A stretch of 64,000 bases of DNA, taken from contig MKTZ01000010.1 of the NCBI GenBank assembly GCA_001898505.1, positions 186,001 to 250,000 of the forward strand, in the 5' to 3' direction. Shown here in pieces: positions 16,704 to 25,505 of this stretch. The notes beneath the pieces are model-generated. The model was not told where the DNA came from. It worked only from the letters and a program-made list of their open reading frames with translations, and did not search any database. Both the position numbers and the translations under genes were made by a program. The stretch is from Sphingobacteriales bacterium 50-39 (GTDB lineage Bacteria; Bacteroidota; Bacteroidia; Chitinophagales; Chitinophagaceae). The number at the start of each line of letters is the position of its first letter. The stretch's first letter is position 1.

Positions 16704-18419
16704 TTAATTGTTGCGGGTGTGTGCGTATACCTTGCGTGCCTTGGCCATCAGGGCGATATAGTCTCTATCGATGGCATTATTGCCTGCAAAGACCTTTTTG
16801 GTCATTTTTTCAATGTCCAGCCAGCTGAATTGGGCGGTGCAGGCGGAGCCTTTTAGTTTCATACCGAACAAGGCAATGCAGACCGCCTTTCTAAGGGAGG
16901 CCGAGGCTCTTTCGAAACGGGCTGATTTATTAGGACAGAAATACTTCATCTTCTTCATCTGGCCCTGTCCGGGAAGGCAGTAGTCGATCTGGATGCCGGC
17001 TATGTTCTCAATGCCAGCGGAGTCTTTTTTGGGGATGATCTCAAACAGCGCCAGCTGAGCATTGCCTGAGCCTATGCTGCTGCCTTCCAGCCGCAGCGCG
17101 GTATCGTCCAGGGCGCTGCGTTTATTCTCAAAGCCCAGGAGACGATATTCCTGTACCAGGGTCGTATCGAATTGAGCGGTGATACAGACCTTATCGGCGA
17201 CGCCGGGCAGGTGATTTGCGAGAAGGTTCAGCATCGCCCCTTCGCCTTCCTGCATGTCATCTATAATGGTGAAGTTACCATGTCCTGCCTCGGCCAGTGC
17301 CGGCAGCTCCGACTCTTCGTCCTTATTCATGCCTACCCCCAGGCAAGAGAGATGTATACTATCATCATACTGGCTGCGGGCAAGTTCTGCCAGGCCGCGG
17401 CTTTTAGCCGACGAAGAGGAGATATCGCCGTCCGTGATCAGGATGACCTTGTTGTTACCGCCCGGCAAATAGTGAGCAACGGCCACTTTATACGCCATAC
17501 CGAGACCCGTCTCGCCAGGAGAGGGGCCATCGGCGTACAACTGTTCGATGACTTTTAACAATTGTTCTTTATTGGAGCCCGGAACGCCTGTCAGCATGCG
17601 CTGTCTTCCTCCATATTCGATGATAGAAACGGTGTCGATGCTCCGCAGGTTCTTTACCAGGGTGTGAAGGCAGGCCTTGACGAGTGGGAGCTTGTTCGGC
17701 ATGTCCATGGAGCCGGTGACGTCGATGAGAAAGACGAGGTTAGCCGGGGGCGTGTTGGGGAGAATGGCCTTCTTTGCACAAATATTCAGGCATAATAGCC
17801 GGTGTGCTTCGTTCCAGGGACAGGACAATAATGCAGATGAACAATGGAACGGATATTTTTCTTCAGGATCTTCATAGTAGAAGTTATGATAGTTCAACAT
17901 CTCCTCCAGCTTAATGGCTTCGGCCGGCACGGGCAGTCCCATGTCAAGGAAGCGTTTGATGTTGCTATAGGAGACGCTGTTGCTATTACAGGCAAACGAT
18001 ACGGTGGCGTACTGGCTGACAAATGGATTTTCAACCAGGGATGTCTGTAAGGTATTGCCGTCAGAGGGTTGTTCCGTACCGGCGCCTCTGATGACGGAGA
18101 TGAGGTTGTTCTTTTTGGAGGTCTGTGGAAAAGGCAGTTCTTTTAGAATGACGCGAAGAAACCCTGAGGAGCTGACGGGAGAGGAATATTTCTCATATCC
18201 GTCGATGGAAAATGTCAGTGAATCGTCTGCTGTCCGGGATACGATCTCGAAGTTCCCATAGGGGCCTGTCCTAAATATCATTCCTGTAGACCGTACGAGG
18301 ATCGAGACATGTTGAAGATTGTCGCCGTGTGGGCCTTTTACCTCCCCGGTAAAATAGTATTGGGCAGATAATGGCATATTTAGGATGCTAAGCAGTATTA
18401 TGACGCCTGACGTTCTCAA
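16704..18419 (-). CDS. Exported VWA-domain protein (YfbK-like)
   Basis: 571-residue secreted protein. A signal peptide (ending PLSAQ) is followed by a carboxypeptidase-D-like beta-sandwich (about 20-95). The VWA-associated N-terminal region (NPFVSQYATVSFACNSNSVSYSNIKRFL) follows. A von Willebrand A domain has a complete MIDAS start DVTGSM near residue 230. The C-terminal region resembles DUF3520, found in YfbK-type proteins. VWA domains bind metal and mediate protein contacts; the partner is unknown. The response-regulator gene lies 44 bp upstream on the same strand and lspA follows immediately, which suggests one transcription unit. Confidence 0.87.
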   Translation of the reverse strand: MRTSGVIILLSILNMPLSAQYYFTGEVKGPHGDNLQHVSILVRSTGMIFRTGPYGNFEIVSRTADDSLTFSIDGYEKYSSPVSSSGFLRVILKELPFPQTSKKNNLISVIRGAGTEQPSDGNTLQTSLVENPFVSQYATVSFACNSNSVSYSNIKRFLDMGLPVPAEAIKLEEMLNYHNFYYEDPEEKYPFHCSSALLSCPWNEAHRLLCLNICAKKAILPNTPPANLVFLIDVTGSMDMPNKLPLVKACLHTLVKNLRSIDTVSIIEYGGRQRMLTGVPGSNKEQLLKVIEQLYADGPSPGETGLGMAYKVAVAHYLPGGNNKVILITDGDISSSSAKSRGLAELARSQYDDSIHLSCLGVGMNKDEESELPALAEAGHGNFTIIDDMQEGEGAMLNLLANHLPGVADKVCITAQFDTTLVQEYRLLGFENKRSALDDTALRLEGSSIGSGNAQLALFEIIPKKDSAGIENIAGIQIDYCLPGQGQMKKMKYFCPNKSARFERASASLRKAVCIALFGMKLKGSACTAQFSWLDIEKMTKKVFAGNNAIDRDYIALMAKARKVYAHTRNN

Positions 18420-18463
18420 TCATCCCAATTTACGAAGAAATGACTGAAAAAATCGTGCCCGGG

Positions 18464-19144
18464 TCAGGACTTTGGCTCGAATTTATAACCCATGCCGTAC
18501 ATGGATTTAATATAATCCGAACAACCGGCCATGCTCAGCTTACGTTTGAGATTCTTTATGTGCGAGTATATAAAGTCCAGGTTGTCGTAGCTCATGATCT
18601 CGTCGCCGGACAGGTGCTCGGCAATAGCGTTCTTGGATATGATGCGATTTTTATTGGAGGCAAGGTATAGCAGCAGATCGTATTCTTTTCGGGTAAGGTC
18701 TACCGGTTTGTCGTCGATGAAGACGCTTTTGCCCTCTATGTCGATGACCAGCTCGTTGAAGACGAGAACACTGGTGCCTTCAAACCTTCGTCTACGGATA
18801 ACGGCTTTTATACGTGCGCTGAGCTCGGATAGATGAAAGGGTTTGCTGATATAATCGTCTGCGCCGAGATTGAGGCCTTCTATCTTGTCGTCGATGGAGT
18901 TCCTGGCAGAAATGATGATGACGCCGTCTGTCTTGTTATTCGCCTTTAGCTGGCGAAGGAGATTAAGGCCATTGCCGTCAGGAAGGGAAATATCCAATAA
19001 TATGCAGTCGTAATCGAATACTTCAATTTTGTCAAGGGCCGTCCGGTGGTCATGTGCAATTTCACATAGATAGCTCTCACCTCTTAAATATGTCGCCATG
19101 CTATTGGAGAGCTCTATTTCATCTTCTACAATAAGGATCTTCAT
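18464..19144 (-). CDS. OmpR-family two-component response regulator (orphan in this window)
   Basis: 226-residue DNA-binding response regulator. Start chosen at the ATG at 19144, giving MKILIVEDE, the canonical receiver N-terminus. The receiver domain has the acidic pair E7/D8, phospho-acceptor Asp51 (LLDISLPDG) and Lys101 (ISKPF). The C-terminal winged helix includes VDLTRKEYDLLLYLASNKNRIISK and a recognition-helix region ending MYGMGYKFEP. No histidine kinase is adjacent. It is divergent from the TonB receptor gene at 19377 and upstream of the VWA gene, so either could be its target. Confidence 0.93.
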   Translation of the reverse strand: MKILIVEDEIELSNSMATYLRGESYLCEIAHDHRTALDKIEVFDYDCILLDISLPDGNGLNLLRQLKANNKTDGVIIISARNSIDDKIEGLNLGADDYISKPFHLSELSARIKAVIRRRRFEGTSVLVFNELVIDIEGKSVFIDDKPVDLTRKEYDLLLYLASNKNRIISKNAIAEHLSGDEIMSYDNLDFIYSHIKNLKRKLSMAGCSDYIKSMYGMGYKFEPKS

Positions 19145-19376
19145 AGAAATTAAAATAAGCAAAACATTCTGGGGAAATTCTGTATTCGAATCCTCAATAT
19201 TAAGGGAATGCTAAGTCATTCTGGAGAGAACCTGGATATATCCTGTAGGTTTCCTGAATTTATAATGTTATTATTATCAAATAGTTATACAATGATTATC
19301 CCTTCATTAAATAACAATCGGATTGCAGAGGGCCTGATGGAATACCGGCACTTTTGCCTTACCAAAAAATGCCAGC

Positions 19377-22127
19377 ATGAAGGTTTTTCGTTTTTTACTA
19401 ACTGCTTTATTAGCCGGGGTTGCCGTATCTGGCTATGCACAGGTTACATTTAAAGGGAAGGTAATCGGCCGGACCAAGCAGGAAAAATTATATGGAGCTG
19501 TTGTCACTGTTACGGATGCCAGGGGGAAAGCTTTCAACGTCCTAACTGATGATGATGGTGAGTTCAAGTTTAAACGCCTGGCTGCAGGTGAGTATGATAT
19601 AAAGGTGGAGTTTGTAGGTTTTGACACATATCGTTCGCATGTCACCGTAGGCGCCAACAAGGAGACTGAAGTGAGGGTCGAGTTGGAAGAGAGGGTCAAG
19701 GAACTGGTCGATGTCCAGGTGTTCGGTAAGCTCAATTCGGAAGAGGAAGCCGGCGCCAGGGACAAGGAGCAAAGGAGTCATAACATCGTCAATATCATAT
19801 CGGCCAAGGCGATGGAGCGGTCGCCGGATATCAATGCGGCCAATGTACTGCAACGTATGAGTGGATTGACCATTCAGCGTAACGGAGGTGGGGATGAAGC
19901 CTACCCGATCATCCGGGGTCTGGATCCGCGGTATAACAATACATTGATCAATGGCGTCAAGATCGCGAGTCCTGATGACAAGTCGCGTTTTGTTCCTTTA
20001 AATATAGTCCCGTCCGACCTGCTGGGCAGTATCGAAGTGCATAAATCGCTGACACCGGAAATGGAAGGCGATGCCATTGGCGGCACTGTAAACATGGTGA
20101 TGAAGGATGCCCCGGAGAAGGAAACATGGAAGGTGTTGGGCTCGGTGGGGTATAGCGCGATATTCTTCGACAGGAAATACCTCAGTTTTGCCCACAAGGA
20201 CATCCAGCAAAAAAGTCTCATTGAAAAGAACGGGCTGGGCTATACAGCGCAGCCGGGTGATTTCAGCAGGAGCAACCTGGATTTCAAGCAGGTGACCTCT
20301 CCGCCGAATACGGTCGGCTCTCTGGTGTATGGCAGGAGATTTTTAAAGAGCAAACTGGGATTGATGACGGCGGTAAGCTTTCAGGACCAGTATTATGGCA
20401 GCAATTCCACCTTCAACCAGGCTGCGCCGGATGTCCATGCAAAAGGGGCGCCCACTTATTCCGACTATGCGACCCGGGCATTTTCCACCAACCAGTTGAA
20501 CAGCGGCCTGACTATCCACCTGGATTATGCGTTGAACGACCGCAATAAGTTCACTCTTACTTCCATGAGCTTGTATAGTTTTTTAGCCCAGGCACGTGAG
20601 GTCATAGATACGTCCCTGTTAGGGGGAAATGGTGGCAGAACCGTGCCGGGTACGGGGCCCGTAGGCAAGGATTATACTTCCGTCACCAGCCGGCAATTCC
20701 TGGAGGATATCAAACTGGAAGGCAAGCATGTCCTATCGAACCACTTCTTTTTTGATTGGACGGGGGTCTACTCTTATGCTACGAAACGGACGCCTGACTT
20801 TGCGGACCTGACTATCAACAACAAGATCGATACGGTACATACGACCCATGACCCCAATGGACCCTACGCCTTTGTCGTCACACCTGACTATTTCGATGAC
20901 ATCTATCGTATCTGGCAGCACAATGTGGATAAGGATTACGATGTACTGGGCAGCCTGGCTTACCGGAATGGACTGCCCGGAAATGGCTCCCTGGAGTTGA
21001 AGGCGGGCGGGCTCTACCGGCACAAAACAAGATATAATATAGAGGATCAATATACCCTGAAACCTACCACGAGCAGCAGCGGTATCAAACAGGAATTCAC
21101 CGATATCAATTCGGCGCAATGGACAGTGTATAACAGTGCCGGCACCTATGAGTATGATCTGAACAATTACCGTCTGTATGAGGATGTCACGGCAGGATAT
21201 GGACAATTCAGGTTGTCTTTTCCCATCGTGGATATCACGGGCGGGGCGCGAGTTGAAAAGACGAAGCAAGGTTATTCCCTAAACAATTTCCATCCCACGG
21301 GTATCAATGGGATCGACAAGGATTATACGGACCTTTTGCCCAGTATCGATGTAAAATACAAGCCGAGCGTTCGTACCAATATACGATTGTCCTATTACAA
21401 GGCTATTGCCCGACCTAACTATTATGACCTGGTACCTGCAGTTCGCTATAGCACCAGCGACGCTACTTCCACTCAGGGTAACCCAGACCTACGGCATTCC
21501 ATAGCCGACAATTATGACATCCGCTATGAATGGTATCCGGGAGCGGACGAGCAAATATTTGGGGGTCTATTTTATAAAAAGATAAAAGACCCGATCGAAT
21601 ATGAGTTGGTCGGCGGCACTCAGTATGAACCTGTAAATGTTTCCGATGCCACCGATTATGGGGCAGAGCTGGCCTTCACGAAGTTTTTCGGGGCCATCGG
21701 ATTTACGGGAAATTACACCTATCTGTATTCGAAGGTATATTCCACCAAATCCTATTATGATCTGTCCTCCGGCATCAGTAACAAAGATACGCTGGAAAAA
21801 AGGTCGCTGCAGGGGCAGACGGACCATACGCTGAATGTGTCACTGTTGTACCGGAGCAAAAAACATAAATTATTCGCTGAAGTAGCTTTTCAATACAGCG
21901 GAAATTCGCTGGCGGTGGTATATCCTATCTACGGGTACAATTATATGCAGCGACCTCAGTCCAACCTGGCATTTTCGGCTGAAAAGGAGTTGAAGGCACA
22001 CTTTACCCTTTTCACCAAATTCAATAACCTGTTGAATACGCATGTAAAACAGGAGATCGGCAGCCTACGGGTCGTCGATGAACAAACAAAATTAAATTTC
22101 AGTCTTGGTATACGCTATACTCATTAA
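19377..22127 (+). CDS. TonB-dependent outer-membrane receptor (non-SusC type)
   Basis: 916-residue receptor importing an unknown ligand. Signal peptide 1-21 (GYA before Q22), a carboxypeptidase-D-like regulatory domain (about 24-108) and a plug with NAANVLQRMSGLTIQRNGGGDEAYPIIRGL (about 154-183). The plug ends with the MEGDAIGGTVNMVMKDAP block. A 22-strand-type barrel follows and ends SLGIRYTH. It lacks the SusC signature and has no SusD partner. Instead, a beta-helix lipoprotein gene starts 15 bp downstream and a YncE-like propeller gene follows. This order recalls the YncD/YncE neighbourhood of enterobacteria (analogy only). Confidence 0.9.
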   Translation: MKVFRFLLTALLAGVAVSGYAQVTFKGKVIGRTKQEKLYGAVVTVTDARGKAFNVLTDDDGEFKFKRLAAGEYDIKVEFVGFDTYRSHVTVGANKETEVRVELEERVKELVDVQVFGKLNSEEEAGARDKEQRSHNIVNIISAKAMERSPDINAANVLQRMSGLTIQRNGGGDEAYPIIRGLDPRYNNTLINGVKIASPDDKSRFVPLNIVPSDLLGSIEVHKSLTPEMEGDAIGGTVNMVMKDAPEKETWKVLGSVGYSAIFFDRKYLSFAHKDIQQKSLIEKNGLGYTAQPGDFSRSNLDFKQVTSPPNTVGSLVYGRRFLKSKLGLMTAVSFQDQYYGSNSTFNQAAPDVHAKGAPTYSDYATRAFSTNQLNSGLTIHLDYALNDRNKFTLTSMSLYSFLAQAREVIDTSLLGGNGGRTVPGTGPVGKDYTSVTSRQFLEDIKLEGKHVLSNHFFFDWTGVYSYATKRTPDFADLTINNKIDTVHTTHDPNGPYAFVVTPDYFDDIYRIWQHNVDKDYDVLGSLAYRNGLPGNGSLELKAGGLYRHKTRYNIEDQYTLKPTTSSSGIKQEFTDINSAQWTVYNSAGTYEYDLNNYRLYEDVTAGYGQFRLSFPIVDITGGARVEKTKQGYSLNNFHPTGINGIDKDYTDLLPSIDVKYKPSVRTNIRLSYYKAIARPNYYDLVPAVRYSTSDATSTQGNPDLRHSIADNYDIRYEWYPGADEQIFGGLFYKKIKDPIEYELVGGTQYEPVNVSDATDYGAELAFTKFFGAIGFTGNYTYLYSKVYSTKSYYDLSSGISNKDTLEKRSLQGQTDHTLNVSLLYRSKKHKLFAEVAFQYSGNSLAVVYPIYGYNYMQRPQSNLAFSAEKELKAHFTLFTKFNNLLNTHVKQEIGSLRVVDEQTKLNFSLGIRYTH

Positions 22128-22142
22128 ATCTCACAAAATAAA

Positions 22143-23363
22143 ATGAAGAATATGAAACGAGTAACATCCTATCTTATGGCCGCCGCAGTACTCGCGGGGC
22201 TTGCTTCCTGCTCGAAATCGGATACCACGAAAGTGATCACGCCGACCGTGCCTCCTTCCAACCCCATAGCCCCGGGTAATATATCGGGTTTTGTGAAAGG
22301 GACTTTCACTACGGGGAATACCTACACTATTACAGGGGACCTTTCTGTCAAGCCCGGCGATACGCTGGCTTCCCAGCAGGGGGTGACAGTAATAGTAAAG
22401 GGCGATGCCCAGATCAATGTTGCAGGGACCTTGTTGCTGGTAGGTACTCAGGATCAGCCCATCTCTTTCAACTCGGACAGCCAGCTACCGGGTAGCTGGG
22501 GTGGATTCCAGTGCGACAGTGCAAGTTCGGTGACCATCAAGTGGGCGCATATCGATAATACGGGTGGCCCTGATCCCACCGGCAGCGCCCGCAAAACGGT
22601 GTTTGTAAATAAGGCTATCCCCGTAGACATCGAAGACAGCTGGTTTACGAATGGCCAGGACGATCTTCTACGTTTGCAGAATGGCGCCACCATAACCATC
22701 CTTAGGAATACCATCCTATGTTCCGGAAGCACCGATGGCGAGGCGATCAACCTGAAATCAGGCGTTACAGGGACCGTGGCGTACAATGTGGTCTATAGCC
22801 AGGCCGGTACGGGTGTCAAGCTGGAGACGAGCTCTACAGCGCCTCTTCCCCAGACCATTGTGGATGTTTACAATAATACGCTGGTATGTAACGGGTGGCG
22901 CAGAGGACAGGCAGAGCCCGGAAGAGGCGTCTCCGTAGGATTGAACGCCAAGGGGAATATCTACAACAATATCATGATGAACAATTACCAGGGGCTGGAG
23001 ATCTTCAAGGACGCGGATACAAATGCAGCAGACCTCCATTACGGTTATAATTTGTTCTATGCGTCCCAGGATACTTACCTGGACACTACCCAGGGAGGCA
23101 ATCTCCAGATCAACATCCGTGGCAATTTCTATCCAAGTGATGGTGTTGGCAAACCTCAATCCACAGACCTGATCTCTACCAAGGTGGGTGACAAGGACCC
23201 TATGTTCAAGAGCTTTGACGGAAAGGTGGCTACGAAAAACGGCGCCTCTACCAGCAACGACTATCACCTGCAGACCGGCTCAGCCGCTCTTGGCAAGGGT
23301 AATCCCACGTATAACAATGACATCGGGGCCTATACTTCGGATGGAAAGGGAAATAAACACTAA
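22143..23363 (+). CDS. Right-handed beta-helix lipoprotein
   Basis: 406-residue lipoprotein (lipobox LASC, Cys23) with a low-complexity Pro/Thr linker after it. The body has repeating short strands with Asn/Gly turns (for example GVTVIVKGDAQINVAGTLLL, GATITILRNTILCSGSTDG, TIVDVYNNTLVCNGW, NIYNNIMMNNYQGLEI). This pattern is typical of right-handed parallel beta-helix proteins such as polysaccharide lyases and surface-binding proteins. No catalytic triad can be assigned. Separated by only 15 bp from the TonB receptor, it probably acts as its surface partner. Confidence 0.8.
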   Translation: MKNMKRVTSYLMAAAVLAGLASCSKSDTTKVITPTVPPSNPIAPGNISGFVKGTFTTGNTYTITGDLSVKPGDTLASQQGVTVIVKGDAQINVAGTLLLVGTQDQPISFNSDSQLPGSWGGFQCDSASSVTIKWAHIDNTGGPDPTGSARKTVFVNKAIPVDIEDSWFTNGQDDLLRLQNGATITILRNTILCSGSTDGEAINLKSGVTGTVAYNVVYSQAGTGVKLETSSTAPLPQTIVDVYNNTLVCNGWRRGQAEPGRGVSVGLNAKGNIYNNIMMNNYQGLEIFKDADTNAADLHYGYNLFYASQDTYLDTTQGGNLQINIRGNFYPSDGVGKPQSTDLISTKVGDKDPMFKSFDGKVATKNGASTSNDYHLQTGSAALGKGNPTYNNDIGAYTSDGKGNKH

Positions 23364-23398
23364 ACACAAATTCTCTACAGGATTGGCCTATAGATTTG

Positions 23399-23441
23399 TG
23401 CGGGAATTGGTCTCCCCTTGAAAAATAGCCCAATTCCCGCA
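23399..23441. repeat. 12-bp perfect inverted repeat (strong hairpin)
   Basis: TGCGGGAATTGG pairs exactly with CCAATTCCCGCA across a 19-nt loop, 35 bp after the beta-helix gene. No T-run follows, so it may be a 3'-end stabiliser, a processing site or an atypical terminator rather than a classical one. Confidence 0.6.
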
Positions 23442-23466
23442 AACCGCTAATGTCTGTCCTTCGGAC

Positions 23467-23485
23467 GAGCCGCTGGTAGCGGCTC
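23467..23485. repeat. Short hairpin just upstream of the YncE-like gene
   Basis: GAGCCGCT-GGT-AGCGGCTC forms an 8-bp stem 20 bp before the ATG at 23506. A smaller stem, GTCC-TTC-GGAC, directly precedes it (about 23456-23466). Together with 23399-23441 this makes three hairpins in one 142-bp gap. Confidence 0.5.
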
Positions 23486-23505
23486 CTAAATTTGAAAATA
23501 AAAAA

Positions 23506-24507
23506 ATGAAAATGAGCTTTCGACCTATTGGTATGGCGCTGCTTGTATCGGCAATTTGCTATACGGGGCATGCCCAGGAATATACATTCGAGAAGAAGAT
23601 ACCTGTGCCTGGAGATGGCGGGTATGATTATATGGCTATCGACGAGGTCAATAATCATTTGTTTGTGTCGCATGGTACCGCCTTCAATGTGATAGATCTG
23701 GCTACGGAGCAGCCTGTTGGGGTTGTCGATGGGATGAAAGGAGTACATGGGGTGGCGATCGTAAATGAGGTGAATAAGGGATTTATCAGCGACGGCAAGG
23801 CCGATGCGGTAGTCGTTTTCGATCTTACCAGCTTCAAGACGATAAAGACGATACCGTTGAGCAGCAAGGACCCTGATGGTATTATTTATGATCCTTTTTC
23901 CAAAAAGGTGTTTGTATTCAATGGGGATGGCAAGAGCACCATTGCCATCAATACGCAAACGCTGGAAGAGGAGAAAAAGATCGATCTCGGAGGCGGGCCT
24001 GAGTTCGCCGTGTCCAATGGCAAGGGTTTGATCTATAATAATATCGAGGATCTGAATGTCATAAAGGTCATCGATACCAAGACCTTTACCGTAAAGGCAA
24101 GCTACCCCCTGGCGCCTTGCGGCCAGCCTACGGGGCTGGCCTTCGATGCGGGGAATCAGCGTCTTTTTACGGGATGTCGTGCGAATAAGGGACTTAGTGT
24201 ACTGAATGCCGGTACCGGGAAGGTAATAACGACCCTGCCGATAGGTGCGGGTGTAGATGCGGTCATTTATGATGCAGCACATAAGCTCGTATTTGTGTCC
24301 AATGGAGATGGGACGGCTACTATCATCCAGCAGCAGTCCGCCGATGAATATAAGGTCATTCAAACCCTTACCACGACACAACGTGCCAAGACAATGGCGT
24401 TCGATAAGAAGACCCGGAAGATCTATTTCAGCGCTCCGCAGTTCGAGGCAGGAACGCGCAAGGTCATTCCCGGCACATTTGCCGTATGGGTATATAAGCC
24501 TGCATAA
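23506..24507 (+). CDS. Secreted YncE-like beta-propeller protein
   Basis: 333-residue exported protein (signal peptide ending GHAQ, about residue 22). It consists of repeated propeller blades of the YVTN/YncE kind, for example GGYDYMAIDEVNNHLFVSHG, GVHGVAIVNEVNKGFISDGKADAVVVFDL and DPDGIIYDPFSKKVFVFNGDG. YncE-type propellers bind ligands or nucleic acid and are not clearly enzymatic. It follows the TonB receptor and beta-helix genes on the same strand and is closed by the terminator at 24531-24557. Confidence 0.87.
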   Translation: MKMSFRPIGMALLVSAICYTGHAQEYTFEKKIPVPGDGGYDYMAIDEVNNHLFVSHGTAFNVIDLATEQPVGVVDGMKGVHGVAIVNEVNKGFISDGKADAVVVFDLTSFKTIKTIPLSSKDPDGIIYDPFSKKVFVFNGDGKSTIAINTQTLEEEKKIDLGGGPEFAVSNGKGLIYNNIEDLNVIKVIDTKTFTVKASYPLAPCGQPTGLAFDAGNQRLFTGCRANKGLSVLNAGTGKVITTLPIGAGVDAVIYDAAHKLVFVSNGDGTATIIQQQSADEYKVIQTLTTTQRAKTMAFDKKTRKIYFSAPQFEAGTRKVIPGTFAVWVYKPA

Positions 24508-24530
24508 TAGAGTTGCATGAGAACTTACGA

Positions 24531-24557
24531 AAAGCCAGCCCTTGGGCCGGCTTTTTT
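24531..24557 (+). terminator. Rho-independent terminator after the YncE-like gene
   Basis: AAAGCCAGCCC and GGGCCGGCTTT form an 11-bp stem with one mismatch, followed by a T run. It lies 23 bp after the propeller stop codon and rules out the upstream ATG at 24517 as the start of the next gene. Confidence 0.85.
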
Positions 24558-24573
24558 GTTACCTTTAAGGAAG

Positions 24574-25464
24574 ATGAATGATTACTCCTTCATAGATGCG
24601 GATATTCATACGTTGTACAGCTCCGACTTTTACCGGGTGGTGGATTTTCGCTGCCGGTGTACGAGCTGCAGGGAATCCAAGCCGGAGTATGGGGACAGCT
24701 TTTGTATCAGCTTTGTAAGGAAGGGTAATTTTATCTTTAATGTTTTCCGCCGTCACCTGGATTCCTATACCGGTGCGGTGCTGGTGAGCAAGCCGGAGTA
24801 TGAGCGGACTATCACCCATACGCATGCTGTGCCGGACGAGTGTACGATCTTCGAGTTCAACAAGGATTTTTATGGGCGACTGAAGGAACGGTACCGGGGG
24901 ATCGGATTTTTATGGGATAATGACTGGCATTCTGCATTGGTGCGCACGGATGCGGGGATGGAGTACCTGCACTATGCCGTGGCACAGCTGCTGTTGAGCC
25001 GGGAGAGGAGCAAGCTGCAGATAGACCAGCTAGTGATGCAGATCATTGAAGCCGTTCTGGGCGCTATTACGGAATACAAGCCGGATACCCGGATCAATGG
25101 AAGGCTCAAGCAGCAGCATCTTACAACGATGGAAAGTGCTAAGGAATATATTACTGCCAATTTTACGCGGGACCTGTCGCTGATGGAAATTGCGAACCAT
25201 TGTTGTGTAAGCCCTTTTCATTTCAGCAGGTTGTTCAAGATCTTTACGAATAGCACGCCACATCAATACCTGCTGACCATACGTCTGCATCATGCGGCCA
25301 CGCTGTTGCGCAGCACCGCGAGTCCTATAGCGGATATAGCTTATCAGTCCGGCTTCAATGGAGTGGAGCATTTTACGGCCGCATTTGGTCAGAAATACAA
25401 ATGTTCTCCTGCCCGCTGGCGTTTGGAAATTGCAAGGCCGGCTGAAAATAGCAAGATTTCGTAA
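24574..25464 (+). CDS. AraC-family transcriptional regulator with cysteine-rich sensor domain
   Basis: 296-residue regulator. The start ATG at 24574 is preferred because the frame upstream overlaps the terminator at 24531-24557. The N-terminal sensor (about 1-180) is a cupin-like AraC ligand domain with a Cys cluster C27-x-C29-x2-C32 plus C44. The C-terminal pair of HTH motifs (about 195-290) includes SLMEIANHCCVSPFHFSRLFK and PIADIAYQSGFNGVEHFTAAFGQKY. The DinB gene 41 bp downstream is the likely target. The cysteine cluster might bind metal or sense thiol-reactive compounds (inference). Confidence 0.9.
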   Translation: MNDYSFIDADIHTLYSSDFYRVVDFRCRCTSCRESKPEYGDSFCISFVRKGNFIFNVFRRHLDSYTGAVLVSKPEYERTITHTHAVPDECTIFEFNKDFYGRLKERYRGIGFLWDNDWHSALVRTDAGMEYLHYAVAQLLLSRERSKLQIDQLVMQIIEAVLGAITEYKPDTRINGRLKQQHLTTMESAKEYITANFTRDLSLMEIANHCCVSPFHFSRLFKIFTNSTPHQYLLTIRLHHAATLLRSTASPIADIAYQSGFNGVEHFTAAFGQKYKCSPARWRLEIARPAENSKIS

Positions 25465-25485
25465 CTCTTCGTCCTGACTGGCGGA

Positions 25486-25493
25486 TAGATTTG
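25486..25493 (+). promoter_or_regulatory. Exact TAnnTTTG -7 box before the DinB gene
   Basis: TAGATTTG, a full match to the Bacteroidota -7 element, ends 12 bp before the DinB ATG. No clear TTG at the -33 position was found. If used, the leader is only a few nucleotides long. Confidence 0.35.
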
Positions 25494-25505
25494 CTCTATA
25501 AAAAT

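Noticed and set aside
23248-24381. 377-codon minus-strand frame opposite the beta-helix and YncE-like genes
   Set aside because: Both plus-strand genes have signal peptides and regular repeats; the antisense frame spans the hairpin-rich gap and matches no family.
24517-24573. Upstream ATG for the AraC gene
   Set aside because: It would place the terminator of the preceding gene inside the coding region; the ATG at 24574 is better.
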